DNA of 64,000 nt from Sphingomonas phyllosphaerae (GTDB lineage: Bacteria; Pseudomonadota; Alphaproteobacteria; Sphingomonadales; Sphingomonadaceae). A model generated the notes under the pieces. It saw nothing but the letters and a program-made list of their open reading frames with translations, did no database searches and had not been told where the DNA came from. The stretch covers positions 1,309,001 through 1,373,000 of the forward strand of contig JAQIJC010000001.1 in assembly GCA_036946405.1 (NCBI GenBank), read 5' to 3'. Of the stretch, positions 46,187 through 54,695 are shown piece after piece. The number at the start of each line of letters is the position of its first letter. Positions within the stretch are counted from its first letter, which is position 1. The position numbers and the translations under genes are program-made.

Positions 46187-47581
46187 TCAACCCGCGACAT
46201 CCGCGGGTATTCTGCTCTTCTCCAGCGCGGTCAGGAAGGTCTTCGCCCACCACGTCACGTCATGTTCCTGCACCCCGGCCATCAACTTCTCCCAACGGTG
46301 CACGCGTTCGTCGCGCGACATCCGCAGCGCCTGGTAGATCGCATCGGACACTTCCTCGGCGCTGTACGGATTGACCAGCAGCGCGTCGCCCATCTGCTCC
46401 GCGGCTCCGGCGAAGCGCGACAGCACCAGCACGCCGGGATCTTCCGGGTCCTGCGCCGCGACATATTCCTTGGCGACGAGGTTCATCCCGTCACGCAGCG
46501 GCGTCACCAGCCCGATCTTGGCGGCGCGATAAATGCCGGCGAGATGGTCGCGCGGATAGCCTTGGTTGACGTAGCGGATCGGCACCCAGTCGACATCGGC
46601 ATAGGCGCCGTTGATTCGCCCCGACAGCCCTTCGAGCGACTGGCGGATGCGTTGGTAACTCTCGACCGACACGCGGCTGGGCGGCGCGATCTGGAGCAGG
46701 AACACTTCCTTGCGCTCTTCGGGATGCTCGATCAGGAAGCGTTCGTAGCCGAGGAAGCGCTCCTCCAGCCCCTTGGAATAATCGAGCCGATCGACACCCA
46801 CGATCATGTCGCGCCCGTCGGCGCTGTCGCGCATCCGGCGATAGGCAAGCCGCGCCGGCACGCTCTTCGACATTTCGGCGAACTCGACCGCGTCGATCCC
46901 GATCGGGCAGGCGATCAGCTCGACCTGCCGGTCGCCGAGCGTCGCGATATTGTTCTCGATCGTCGCGCCCATGTCGTGCCGCGCGAAGTCGCAGAACGAT
47001 TCGAGCCATTCCTCGGTGTGGAAACCGATCAGGTCATACGCGAACAGCGATTCGACCAGCTCGCGCGCATTGGGCAGCGTGCCCAGCAGCCGGCGCGGCG
47101 GCCACGGGATGTGGAGGAAGAAGCCGATCCGGTTGCCGCAACCGCGCGCGCGCAACTCCGCGCCGAGCGGGAACATGTGATAGTCCTGGATCCAGATCAC
47201 GTCGTCCGGCTCGATCAGCGGACGCACGGTGTCGGCGAAGCGCTGGTTGGTACGCTTGTAGCCGCCCGCGAAATCGCGCTCATATTCGGCCAGATCGATG
47301 CGATAATGGAAAAGCGGCCACAAGGTCCGGTTGGCGTAGCCGTCGTAATATTCCTGGACGTCCTGCTCTTCGAGATCGACCGTCGCGGTGGTGACGCCGT
47401 GGTTGCGCTGGAAATTGATATGGCCGTTGAACTGGTCGGTCTGCTCCCCCGACCAGCCGAACCACATGCCGCCGCGATCGCGCAGCGCGGCGGCGAGCGC
47501 AACCGCCAGTCCTCCCTGTGCGCCGGCGGTCGAGCCCTTGGGCGCGGTGACGCGGTTGGAGATGACGATCAGGCGATTCAA
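46187..47581 (-). CDS. otsA: Trehalose-6-phosphate synthase
   Basis: 464 residues, family 20 GT-B. MNRLIVISNRVT and GGLAVALAAAL bind the donor, and WIQDYHMFPLGAELR, IGFFLHIPWPP, GVDRLDYSKGLEERF and TPLRDGMNLVAKEYVAAQ match OtsA throughout. It joins UDP-glucose to glucose-6-phosphate. The ATG overlaps the GH15 gene stop (4 bp), the end of a three-gene run otsB-GH15-otsA. Confidence 0.97.
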   Translation of the reverse strand: MNRLIVISNRVTAPKGSTAGAQGGLAVALAAALRDRGGMWFGWSGEQTDQFNGHINFQRNHGVTTATVDLEEQDVQEYYDGYANRTLWPLFHYRIDLAEYERDFAGGYKRTNQRFADTVRPLIEPDDVIWIQDYHMFPLGAELRARGCGNRIGFFLHIPWPPRRLLGTLPNARELVESLFAYDLIGFHTEEWLESFCDFARHDMGATIENNIATLGDRQVELIACPIGIDAVEFAEMSKSVPARLAYRRMRDSADGRDMIVGVDRLDYSKGLEERFLGYERFLIEHPEERKEVFLLQIAPPSRVSVESYQRIRQSLEGLSGRINGAYADVDWVPIRYVNQGYPRDHLAGIYRAAKIGLVTPLRDGMNLVAKEYVAAQDPEDPGVLVLSRFAGAAEQMGDALLVNPYSAEEVSDAIYQALRMSRDERVHRWEKLMAGVQEHDVTWWAKTFLTALEKSRIPADVAG

Positions 47582-49359
47582 CGAATACTACTCCATGGTT
47601 TACTGAGCATGGCGGCGCAATTGATCATCCCGACCAACGAATAGGTCTGCGGATAATTTCCCCACAATTCACCGCTTTGCGGGTCGATGTCCTCCGACAG
47701 CAGCCCGGCGGCGGTGCAGCGCGACAGCATTTCCTCGAACAGCACGCGCGCTTCGTCGCTGCGTCCGGTCAGGAACAACGCCTCGATCAGCCAGAAGGTG
47801 CAGACGTTGAACGCGGTTTCGGGCAGTCCGAAATCGTCCTCGGTGTCGTAGCGCAGCATCGTCGAGCCGCGCCGCAGCCCCTTTTCGATCGCCACCAGCG
47901 TGTCGAGGAAGCGCGAATCGTCCGCCTCGAGGAAGCGCAGGTCGAGCAATTGCAACACGCTGGCGTCGAGATCGTCGCCCGCGAAGGTCGCCGACATCCG
48001 CCGCGTATCCTCGCGCCACGCCGCGCTCTCGATCCGCTCGCGAATCACCTGCGCGCGCTCCGACCACAAGGCCTCGCGCTCGGGCAGCTTGAGCCGCTCG
48101 GCGGCGTTGGCGAGGCGGTCGCACGCCGCCCAGCACATCGCGCTGGAATAGGTATGGACGCTCTGCCGCGTGCGCAGCTCCCATAGCCCGGCGTCGGGCT
48201 GGTCGTAATAGGCCCAGGCGCGCTCGCCGACCCGCTCTAGCGCCTCGAAATCCTCGACCCCGCTCTGGCGGAACAGCCGGTGGTCGAAGAAGGCGTGGAC
48301 CGAGCATAGCACGATCTGGCCATAAGCATCGTGCTGGATCTGCTCGGCGGCCTGATTGCCGACGCGCACCGGGCCCATCCCGCGATAGCCGCTCAGCGAC
48401 TCCTCGATCCGCTCGGGCAGCTGCGCCTCGCCGAGCACGCCGTACAGCGGCTGGATATGCCCGCCGCGCGCGCCGTCGACGATGTTGCGGAGATAGCCGA
48501 GATAGCCCTCCAGCACGTCGAGCGCGCCGAGCCGGTTGAGCGCCTGCACCGTGTAATAAGCGTCGCGGATCCAGCAGTAGCGATAGTCCCAGTTGCGCTG
48601 CGACCCGGCATGTTCGGGGACCGAGGTGGTCAGCGCGGCGACGATCGCGCCGGTTTCCTCATGCTGGCACAGCTTCAGCGTGATCGCGCAGCGGATCACC
48701 ACTTCCTGCCATTCCAGCGGCACTGCCAGCCCGCGCACCCAGCCCTGCCATTCCTGCGTCGTACGGTACAGCATCAGGTCGACGGTGCTGGCGAGATCGC
48801 CCTGGAAGCTTTCGTCCGGCCCGAGGAAGAAGTGCAACGGCCGCTCGACGCGGAACGCGTGCTCGCCCTGGACCATCGCGATCGGCGCGGTGGTGGTCAG
48901 CCGCAGCGCGATCGTGTCCATCAACAGCCGCAGGTGATTCGATCCGCCGATCTGCTCGCGACAGCCGCCGCCCCAGCCGCAGGTCGGGCGCAGCGCGACG
49001 CGGACGCGCGGGCTGCCTGCGACCGGTCGCACGATCCGCGCGAACGCCACCGGGCGATAGGTGCGCCCTTCACGCGCGAAGCGTGGGCAGAAATCGATCA
49101 CCTCGATCGCGCCGCCATGCGAATCGCGGTGGGTGGTGACGAGGATCGGGGTGTTGCGGATATATTCCTGCTCGATCGACACGCTGTCTTCGAGGCAGAT
49201 CCCCCAATAGCCGCTCTGCGGCTGTTCGCCGCCTAGCAGCGCGGAGAAGAGCGGATCGCCGTCGACGCGCGGCACGCAGCCCCAGACGAACCGTCCCTCG
49301 CGATCGACCAGCGCACTTACCTGGCAATTGCCGATCGGCCACAGATCCAGCGTCGTCAT
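47578..49359 (-). CDS. Family 15 glycoside hydrolase
   Basis: 593 residues. The N-terminal beta-sandwich starts MTTLDLWPIGNCQVSALVD. The (alpha/alpha)6 catalytic domain has RNWDYRYCWIRDAYYTVQAL, a likely general acid near QLPERIEESLSGYRG, and LLSEDIDPQSGELWGNYPQTYS with the base Glu. GH15 covers glucoamylases and bacterial trehalases. Being embedded between otsB and otsA with 4-bp overlaps on both sides makes trehalose the likely substrate. GGGAGAAGAC precedes the ATG. Confidence 0.9.
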   Translation of the reverse strand: MTTLDLWPIGNCQVSALVDREGRFVWGCVPRVDGDPLFSALLGGEQPQSGYWGICLEDSVSIEQEYIRNTPILVTTHRDSHGGAIEVIDFCPRFAREGRTYRPVAFARIVRPVAGSPRVRVALRPTCGWGGGCREQIGGSNHLRLLMDTIALRLTTTAPIAMVQGEHAFRVERPLHFFLGPDESFQGDLASTVDLMLYRTTQEWQGWVRGLAVPLEWQEVVIRCAITLKLCQHEETGAIVAALTTSVPEHAGSQRNWDYRYCWIRDAYYTVQALNRLGALDVLEGYLGYLRNIVDGARGGHIQPLYGVLGEAQLPERIEESLSGYRGMGPVRVGNQAAEQIQHDAYGQIVLCSVHAFFDHRLFRQSGVEDFEALERVGERAWAYYDQPDAGLWELRTRQSVHTYSSAMCWAACDRLANAAERLKLPEREALWSERAQVIRERIESAAWREDTRRMSATFAGDDLDASVLQLLDLRFLEADDSRFLDTLVAIEKGLRRGSTMLRYDTEDDFGLPETAFNVCTFWLIEALFLTGRSDEARVLFEEMLSRCTAAGLLSEDIDPQSGELWGNYPQTYSLVGMINCAAMLSKPWSSIR

Positions 49360-50099
49360 GTCTTCTCCCTGCACGCGGCGTCGAGCCAAGCGAGCACGTC
49401 GGCGACGCCCTCGACCCTATAGGTGGCGGCGGTGTCGCGCGCCGGGCCGACCAGCACGCCCGCGCCGCCCAGTGCGGCGGCCGCGGCGAAGCCGGCCTCG
49501 TCGGTCACGTCATCCCCCACGAACACAGGAACCGTGCGCTGCCGTAACGGTTCCCGCATCAACAGCTCCACCGCCGCGCCCTTGTCGCGCCCGGCCATCC
49601 GCAGCTCGACGACCATCTTGCCGTGTTGAAGGTGCAGGTCGTGGACGGTGGCGAGCTGCTCGGCGAGCGCGGTCATCGCCGCGCCCGCCGCGGGCGCGCC
49701 ACGGAAGTGCAGGCCGACGCCGAATGGCTTGTCCTCGATCAGCGTGCCCGGATGATCGGCCGCAAACGCCTGCGCCTCGGCCAGCGCGGCGTCGAGCGCG
49801 GCGGAGCGGTCGGGTGCGGTGATGCTGCCGTCCGGCGCGGCGACCTCCAGCCCGTGGCTGCCCGCGATCGGCAGCGCGGCGGGCGCGATCAGCGCGCTGA
49901 TCTCCTGCACCGGCCGCCCGCTGACGATCGCGACCCCGCCGGGCAGGCAGGTCCCCAGCCGTTCGAGCAACGTCGCCAGCTGGTCGGCGACCGTTACGCC
50001 GTCCGGGGTCTCGGCGATCTCGACCAGCGTCCCGTCGAAATCGAGGAACAGGCTTGCGTCGGTCAACAGCGAAGGCGGTGGCGGCACGAGATCGGTCAT
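49356..50099 (-). CDS. otsB: Trehalose-6-phosphate phosphatase
   Basis: 247 residues, HAD superfamily. Motif I LFLDFDGTLVEIAETPD (nucleophile Asp ~20), motif II VSGRPVQEI, the cap with KPFGVGLHFRG, and motifs III/IV DKGAAVELL and FVGDDVTDEAGF. It removes phosphate from trehalose-6-phosphate. First gene of the otsB-GH15-otsA run. Confidence 0.95.
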   Translation of the reverse strand: MTDLVPPPPSLLTDASLFLDFDGTLVEIAETPDGVTVADQLATLLERLGTCLPGGVAIVSGRPVQEISALIAPAALPIAGSHGLEVAAPDGSITAPDRSAALDAALAEAQAFAADHPGTLIEDKPFGVGLHFRGAPAAGAAMTALAEQLATVHDLHLQHGKMVVELRMAGRDKGAAVELLMREPLRQRTVPVFVGDDVTDEAGFAAAAALGGAGVLVGPARDTAATYRVEGVADVLAWLDAACREKT

Positions 50100-50181
50100 G
50101 CACGCTCAAACCCGGCAGCCGCGATTTCGATGCAAGCGCGCAACGATCGCCCGGACGCCCCAGCGGGCAGGGGCGATCGGA

Positions 50182-50721
50182 TCAGGCGGTCACCGCCTTG
50201 CTGCGCGCCGCGAAACTCTTCCGCAGCTTCTGCAACTTGGGCGGGATCACCGCGAGGCAATAAGGATTGCGCTGGCCCTCGCCGTCCCAATAGTCCTGAT
50301 GATAGCCTTCGGCGGTGTACCAATCCGAGAACGGCTCGATCGTGGTGACGATCTTGCCCGACGCAGTTTCCTGCGCGCGCGCGATCGCCTGATTGGCCTG
50401 CTCTTCCTGCATCACCGTCTCTGGGAAGATCGCCGAGCGATATTGCGTGCCGACGTCGTTGCCCTGCCGATTGAGCTGCGTGGGATCGTGCGTCGCGAAG
50501 AAGATGTCGAGCAGATCGGCATAACTGACCTGTTCCGGATCAAACCCGACGCGGATCGCCTCGGCATGGCCGGTGTCGCCGCCGCAGACCTGCTTGTAGG
50601 TCGGATCGGGGACGTGGCCGCCGATATAGCCGCTCTCGACGCTTTCGACCCCGATCACGTCCTTGAACACGGCCTCGGTGCACCAGAAGCAGCCGCCGGC
50701 CAGCGTCGCATATTCCGTCAT
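50182..50721 (-). CDS. msrA: Peptide methionine sulfoxide reductase A
   Basis: 179 residues. The active-site [11 protein letters not shown] (Cys ~11), [48 protein letters not shown] and [16 protein letters not shown] are all MsrA hallmarks. It reduces the S epimer of methionine sulfoxide using thioredoxin. Start by an AAAGGAGACG site. Divergent from galE. Confidence 0.97.
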   Translation of the reverse strand: MTEYATLAGGCFWCTEAVFKDVIGVESVESGYIGGHVPDPTYKQVCGGDTGHAEAIRVGFDPEQVSYADLLDIFFATHDPTQLNRQGNDVGTQYRSAIFPETVMQEEQANQAIARAQETASGKIVTTIEPFSDWYTAEGYHQDYWDGEGQRNPYCLAVIPPKLQKLRKSFAARSKAVTA

Positions 50722-50788
50722 GAAACTCGTCTCCTTTGCGTCCCATGTAGGAAGTCGCTACGCGGCGGCAACTTATCGGGAGACTGAC

Positions 50789-51790
50789 ATGACGGCGTTG
50801 AACGGCAAGGTGATGGTGACGGGTGGCGCGGGCTATATCGGCAGCCACGCGGTGCTGGCGCTGCTCGATGCCGGCTATGAGGTCGTGGTGATCGACAATC
50901 TCGTCACCGGGTTCGACTGGGCGGTCGACGGACGCGCGGCCTTCGTGCAGATCGCGGTCGAGGATCCCGGCGTGCGCGACGTGATCCGCGAACATGACGT
51001 CAAGGCGATCATGCACTTTGCCGGTTCGGTGGTGGTGCCCGAATCGGTCAGCGACCCGCTCAAATATTACCGCAACAACACCGCCGCGACGCGCACGCTG
51101 ATCGAGAGCGCGGTGGCTGAGGGTGTGCCGCACTTCATCTTCTCCTCGACCGCCGCGACCTATGGCACCCCCGAGCGGGTGCCGATTTCGGAGAACGATC
51201 CGAAGGCGCCGATCAACCCGTACGGCATGTCGAAGCTGATGACCGAGTTCATGCTGCGCGACGTGTCGGCGGCGCATCCGATCAACCATTGCTGCCTGCG
51301 CTATTTCAACGTCGCGGGTGCCGACCCCGAGGGGCGCAGCGGCCAGTCGACGGTCGGCGCGACGCACCTCATCAAGATCGCGGTCGAGGCCGCGACCGGC
51401 AAGCGCGACAGCGTCGGCGTGTTCGGCACCGATTTCGAGACGCGCGACGGCACCGGCGTGCGCGATTACATCCACGTCAGCGATCTGGCCGAGGCGCATG
51501 TCGCGGCGCTCAAGCTGCTGATCGACCAGCCGGGCGACAGCCATGTGCTCAATTGCGGTTACGGGCGCGGTTTCTCGGTGCTCGAGGTGCTGGATGCCGT
51601 GGACCGGGTCACCAACCTGACGATCGAGCGCAAGCTGCAGGGACGGCGGCCGGGCGACCCGGGCGAGCTGGTCGCGGACAACAGCGCGATCCTCAAGACG
51701 ATCGACTGGACGCCGAAACGCGACGATCTCGACGGGATCGTCCGCGATGCGCTGGCGTGGGAGCGCAAGCTCGCCGAGCGGCAAGGCTGA
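50789..51790 (+). CDS. galE: UDP-glucose 4-epimerase
   Basis: A 333-residue extended short-chain dehydrogenase. VTGGAGYIGSHAVLALLDAGYEVVVIDN is the NAD loop, IMHFAGSVVVPESV the core, SSTAATYGTP plus NPYGMSKLMTE the Ser/Tyr/Lys site, and LRYFNVAGADPEG the substrate loop. It interconverts UDP-glucose and UDP-galactose for surface polysaccharides. GGGAGACTGAC precedes the chosen ATG; a longer upstream frame overlaps msrA and is rejected. Confidence 0.95.
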   Translation: MTALNGKVMVTGGAGYIGSHAVLALLDAGYEVVVIDNLVTGFDWAVDGRAAFVQIAVEDPGVRDVIREHDVKAIMHFAGSVVVPESVSDPLKYYRNNTAATRTLIESAVAEGVPHFIFSSTAATYGTPERVPISENDPKAPINPYGMSKLMTEFMLRDVSAAHPINHCCLRYFNVAGADPEGRSGQSTVGATHLIKIAVEAATGKRDSVGVFGTDFETRDGTGVRDYIHVSDLAEAHVAALKLLIDQPGDSHVLNCGYGRGFSVLEVLDAVDRVTNLTIERKLQGRRPGDPGELVADNSAILKTIDWTPKRDDLDGIVRDALAWERKLAERQG

Positions 51791-51792
51791 TC

Positions 51793-51867
51793 GTCATTGC
51801 GAGCGAAGCGCGGCAATCCAGGGCGTCCCGATCCGGCCCTGGATTGCTTCGCTACGCTCGCAATGAC
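51793..51867. repeat. Palindromic intergenic repeat (family D)
   Basis: A 75-bp palindrome with GTCATTGCGAGCG ends, lying 3 bp after galE. It overlaps the last codons of the converging PAP2 gene, so the stop codon of that gene comes from the repeat. Confidence 0.85.
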
Positions 51868-52580
51868 GGACCGGACGCCATCCGCCCGCGCATCGTGGCG
51901 GCGATCCACCACCAGAGCGCCGCCCAGCCGGTGCCCGCGCTCCAGCCCGCCAGCACGTCGGACGGCCAGTGGACACCGAGGTACACCCGGCTCACCCCGA
52001 TCGCGCCGACCAGCACCACCGCCAACAGCAACACGTAGCGCCGCACCACACGATGCGGCGTGATCTGCGCGACCAGTCCGGCGAGCGTCAGATAGATGAT
52101 CGCGCTGTTGGTGGCATGGCCGCTCGGAAAGCTGAGCCCGGTCACCTGCACCAGATGGTCGACCAGCTCGGGGCGCGGGCGGCCGACCCAGTATTTGGCC
52201 TGTCCGGCGATGATCGACCCGCCCAGCGTCGCGGCCAGCACCAGCGCGGCGGTCAGCCACAGTCGCTGAACCAGCAACAGGCCCGTGACCGCGACCACCA
52301 CGCAGGTGAGGATCGTCCCGCTGCCCAGCGCGGTGATGTCGACCATCGCGGCGTGGAGCCACGCGGGCCCGAGCGGTTGCGCGGTGTCTCCGGGGGTGCG
52401 CAGCGCGAGGATGATCGCGCGGTCCCACGCCAGCGGCGCGCCATCGCCGATCTCATAGGCGAGCAAGGCGGCGGCGATCAGTCCGGCGATCGCCAGCGCG
52501 ATCCACGCCAGCCGCGGGACGGTCGGCGTGCTGCGCGGCTCGGCGGCGGGCAGCTGTGCGGCGGGGAGGGGCGTGCTCAG
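51852..52580 (-). CDS. PAP2-family phosphatase, probable CTG start
   Basis: A 242-residue membrane phosphatase with about six helices. The three-part signature is KYWVGRPRP, PSGHATNSA and SRVYLGVHWPSDVLAGW. No ATG, GTG or TTG lies in frame before the first helix (LAWIALAIAGLIAAALLAY). A CTG in frame overlaps the ABC permease stop as CTGA, the same geometry as ATGA couplings, so CTG is the best start; TTG within helix 1 is the alternative. The C-terminus runs into a repeat. Likely substrate: undecaprenyl pyrophosphate or phosphatidate. Confidence 0.82.
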   Translation of the reverse strand: MSTPLPAAQLPAAEPRSTPTVPRLAWIALAIAGLIAAALLAYEIGDGAPLAWDRAIILALRTPGDTAQPLGPAWLHAAMVDITALGSGTILTCVVVAVTGLLLVQRLWLTAALVLAATLGGSIIAGQAKYWVGRPRPELVDHLVQVTGLSFPSGHATNSAIIYLTLAGLVAQITPHRVVRRYVLLLAVVLVGAIGVSRVYLGVHWPSDVLAGWSAGTGWAALWWWIAATMRGRMASGPSLRA

Positions 52581-53428
52581 CTCTTGAGCTTCCAGCCGCG
52601 GCGCAGCAGCGTGTAGCAGAGCAGCCCCAGCGCCACGTCGATCGCGAGAATGACGACGCTGCCGGTCGCGACCGGCGAATCGGCGGTGCCGAGGAAGCCA
52701 TAGCGAAAGCCGGAGATCACGTAGAAAAACGGGTTCACATGGCTGAAGGCGCGGAAGGCGGGCGCGAGGTGGTCGACCGAATAGAAGGTGCCGCTGAGCA
52801 GGGTCAGCGGCGCGATCACGAAATTGGTGACCGCGGCGGCATGGTCGAACTTCTCCGCCCAGATCGAGGTCAGCACCCCGGCGAGGCTCAGGAACACCGC
52901 GCCGAGCAGCCCGAACCACAGCACCGCCCACGGATGCTGCGGCGTGACGTGGACGCCGGGCCATAGCGCCATCGCCAGCCACACGGTCGCGCCGACGCAG
53001 AAGGCGCGCGTCACCGCGCCGCCGGTCAGCGCGGCGAGCAGCTCCGCAGTCGACAGCGGCGGCTGGAGATAGTCGACGATCGTGCCCTGGATCTTGCCGA
53101 CCAGCAGCGAGAAGCTGGCGTTGGCGAAGGCGTTGTTGAGCATCCCCATCACGATCAGGCCGGGGGCAATGAAGTCCGCGAACGCCACGTCGGTGCCGCC
53201 GACGCGCACCGGGCTGCGCGCGCCGTTGGCGACGGTGAAGATCACGAGGAACATCAACGTCGTGATCGCGGGTGCCCAGATCGTCTGGAGCTGCACCTTG
53301 AAGAAACGGCGCACCTCCTTCACATAGAGGGTCTTCAGGCCGCCCCAGTTGACGTTCCGGATGACCGGGACGCCGGGGGCGTTTCTGACGCCTGATGGAA
53401 TTTGTCCGAGAGGGGGCTGGCTGCTCAT
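52577..53428 (-). CDS. ABC-2 type transporter permease
   Basis: A 283-residue protein with six hydrophobic segments and the ABC-2 signature region (APLTLLSGTFYSVDHLAPAFRAFSHVNPFFYVISGFRYG). It resembles YadH and NodJ-like exporters. No ATPase gene adjoins it, so the partner must lie elsewhere. It starts 63 bp from the divergent gcrA and overlaps the PAP2 start by 4 bp. Confidence 0.9.
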   Translation of the reverse strand: MSSQPPLGQIPSGVRNAPGVPVIRNVNWGGLKTLYVKEVRRFFKVQLQTIWAPAITTLMFLVIFTVANGARSPVRVGGTDVAFADFIAPGLIVMGMLNNAFANASFSLLVGKIQGTIVDYLQPPLSTAELLAALTGGAVTRAFCVGATVWLAMALWPGVHVTPQHPWAVLWFGLLGAVFLSLAGVLTSIWAEKFDHAAAVTNFVIAPLTLLSGTFYSVDHLAPAFRAFSHVNPFFYVISGFRYGFLGTADSPVATGSVVILAIDVALGLLCYTLLRRGWKLKS

Positions 53429-53491
53429 CGCGAACGCGGGTACCCGCTGCCGCCGCTGCCCGCAACCGGAACGCGAACGAGGAAGACGATC

Positions 53492-54235
53492 ATGTCCTGG
53501 ACCGAGGAGCGCATCGATACGCTCAAGACGATGTGGGAAGGCGGCCAGACCGCCAGCCAGATCGCCGAAGCGCTGGGCGGCGTCAGCCGCAACGCGGTGA
53601 TCGGCAAGGCACATCGCCTCGGTTTGCAATCGCGCCCGTCGCCGGTGGTGAGCAAGGAAGAGGCGCGCGCCGCCGCCGAAAAGGCCAGCGCTGCCGCCGC
53701 GCCGGCACCGGTCGTCGCCGCCGCACCGCCGCCGCCTCCCGAGCCGAAGCCGGAACCGCGTCCCAAGCCGGCCGCCGCCGCGCCGGTCGCGCCGCCGCCG
53801 CCCGCGCCGGTGGTCGAGGCAGATGATGAGGATGAGGACGACGCGCCCTTCGCCGCCGGGGAGGCGACGCAGGCCGCGCCCGCGCCGGAGCGTGCGCCGC
53901 AGCCGGTGCTGCGCTCGGTCGGACCGGGTGGGTTCGTCCGTCAGGCGCCCGGCGAGCAGCAGCCGCCGATCGCCCCCGCGCCGCCGCGCCGACTGGTGCC
54001 CGCGCGCACCGCGCCGGAATATGCCGACAAGACGTCGCTGCTCGATCTCAACGACAAGATCTGCAAGTGGCCGCTGGGGCACCCCGGCGAGCCGGACTTC
54101 CACTTTTGCGGTGAGAAGGTGAATCCGGGCTTCCCGTATTGCGTGACGCATTGCGGCCATGCGTATCAGGCGCAGCTGCCGCGGCGTGACCGGCGTGCGC
54201 CGCCGTTGCCGTTCGGCGGGCCGCGGATGCGCTGA
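53492..54235 (+). CDS. gcrA: GcrA cell-cycle regulator
   Basis: A 247-residue protein. The N-terminal DNA-binding domain MSWTEERIDTLKTMWEGGQTASQIAEALGG, with SRNAVIGKAHRLGL, is invariant in GcrA. A Pro/Ala-rich linker of ~100 residues includes an acidic patch (DDEDEDD), and a C-terminal Cys/His region binds sigma-70 (KICKWPLGHPG, HFCGEKV, YCVTHC). It activates promoters carrying CcrM-methylated GANTC. AGGAAGACGAT precedes the ATG. Structured repeats lie directly behind its stop. Confidence 0.97.
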   Translation: MSWTEERIDTLKTMWEGGQTASQIAEALGGVSRNAVIGKAHRLGLQSRPSPVVSKEEARAAAEKASAAAAPAPVVAAAPPPPPEPKPEPRPKPAAAAPVAPPPPAPVVEADDEDEDDAPFAAGEATQAAPAPERAPQPVLRSVGPGGFVRQAPGEQQPPIAPAPPRRLVPARTAPEYADKTSLLDLNDKICKWPLGHPGEPDFHFCGEKVNPGFPYCVTHCGHAYQAQLPRRDRRAPPLPFGGPRMR

Positions 54236-54236
54236 T

Positions 54237-54345
54237 CGCCGATCGCGCAAGCTCCAGCAAGGCTGGAGCGCGCAACCGGCGATCGGCGCGGCCGGCGCGG
54301 CTACAGCCGCGTCCGACGACGCGGGCTTTGCCCGCGGCGGGGGCT
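54237..54345 (+). repeat. Structured repeat, divergent copy 3, behind gcrA
   Basis: Begins 2 bases after the gcrA stop, on its coding strand. An outer stem CGCCGATCG (54237-54245) pairs with 54280-54288 around hairpin GCTCCAGC-AAG-GCTGGAGC (54251-54269). Then come hairpin CGCGGC-TACA-GCCGCG, linker TCCGACGACG and hairpin CGCGGGC-TTT-GCCCGCG. The order matches the two units at 54501-54695 read on the other strand, but most stem sequence differs. Confidence 0.6.
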
Positions 54346-54368
54346 TCTATCAGTCGCTCTCTTATGTG

Positions 54369-54473
54369 CGTACCCCGGCGGAGGCCGGGGCCCAGTTGGG
54401 AAGGCCGCGGTAACGACGCGCAGCGCCAGTTACGAGCGTCCACCGACTGGGCCCCGGCCTTCGCCGGGGTACG
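54369..54473. repeat. Inverted repeat between gcrA and the structured units
   Basis: CGTACCCCGGCGGAGGCCGG returns as its complement ending CGGGGTACG, with a spacer of about 45 bases between the arms. It is typical of intergenic palindromes and probably unrelated to the flanking structured units. Confidence 0.7.
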
Positions 54474-54500
54474 TGTGTAGGGTAGGTCTTTCTAATTGGC

Positions 54501-54600
54501 CGCCGCGGCAAAGCCGCGTCGTCAGTCGGGGCGTTGCCCCGCTGGCCGGGCTTGGGTGAGTCCCCGGACCAGCTATGCTGGCCGGGGCCACCCGGCGCCG
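54501..54600 (-). repeat. Structured repeat unit 1 (minus orientation)
   Basis: Read on the minus strand: hairpin CCCCGGCCAGC-ATA-GCTGG(T)CCGGGG, linker ACTCACCCAAGCCCGGCCAG, hairpin CGGGGC-AAC-GCCCCG, linker ACTGACGACG, hairpin CGCGGC-TTT-GCCGCG. It follows unit 2 in tandem, and both lie 3' of the outer-membrane protein gene. Same layout as unit 2, with different stems and the same linkers. Confidence 0.8.
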
Positions 54601-54695
54601 CGCCGCGGCAAAGCCGCGTCGTCAGACGTAGCTGGCGCTACGCTGGCCGGGCTTGGGTGAGTCCTGCGCCAGTATGGCGCAGGCCACCCGGCGCC
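54601..54695 (-). repeat. Structured repeat unit 2 (minus orientation)
   Basis: Starts on the base after the stop of the outer-membrane protein gene. Hairpin CCTGCGCCA-TAC-TGGCGCAGG, linker ACTCACCCAAGCCCGGCCAG, hairpin CGTAGC-GCCA-GCTACG, linker TCTGACGACG, hairpin CGCGGC-TTT-GCCGCG. Linkers and hairpin 1 are near identical to unit 1; the other two hairpins have new stems with full pairing. Confidence 0.8.

Noticed and set aside
50663..50788. N-terminal extension of GalE
   Set aside because: The extension overlaps msrA on the other strand, and the NAD-binding motif begins right after the ATG at 50789, which has a good ribosome-binding site.
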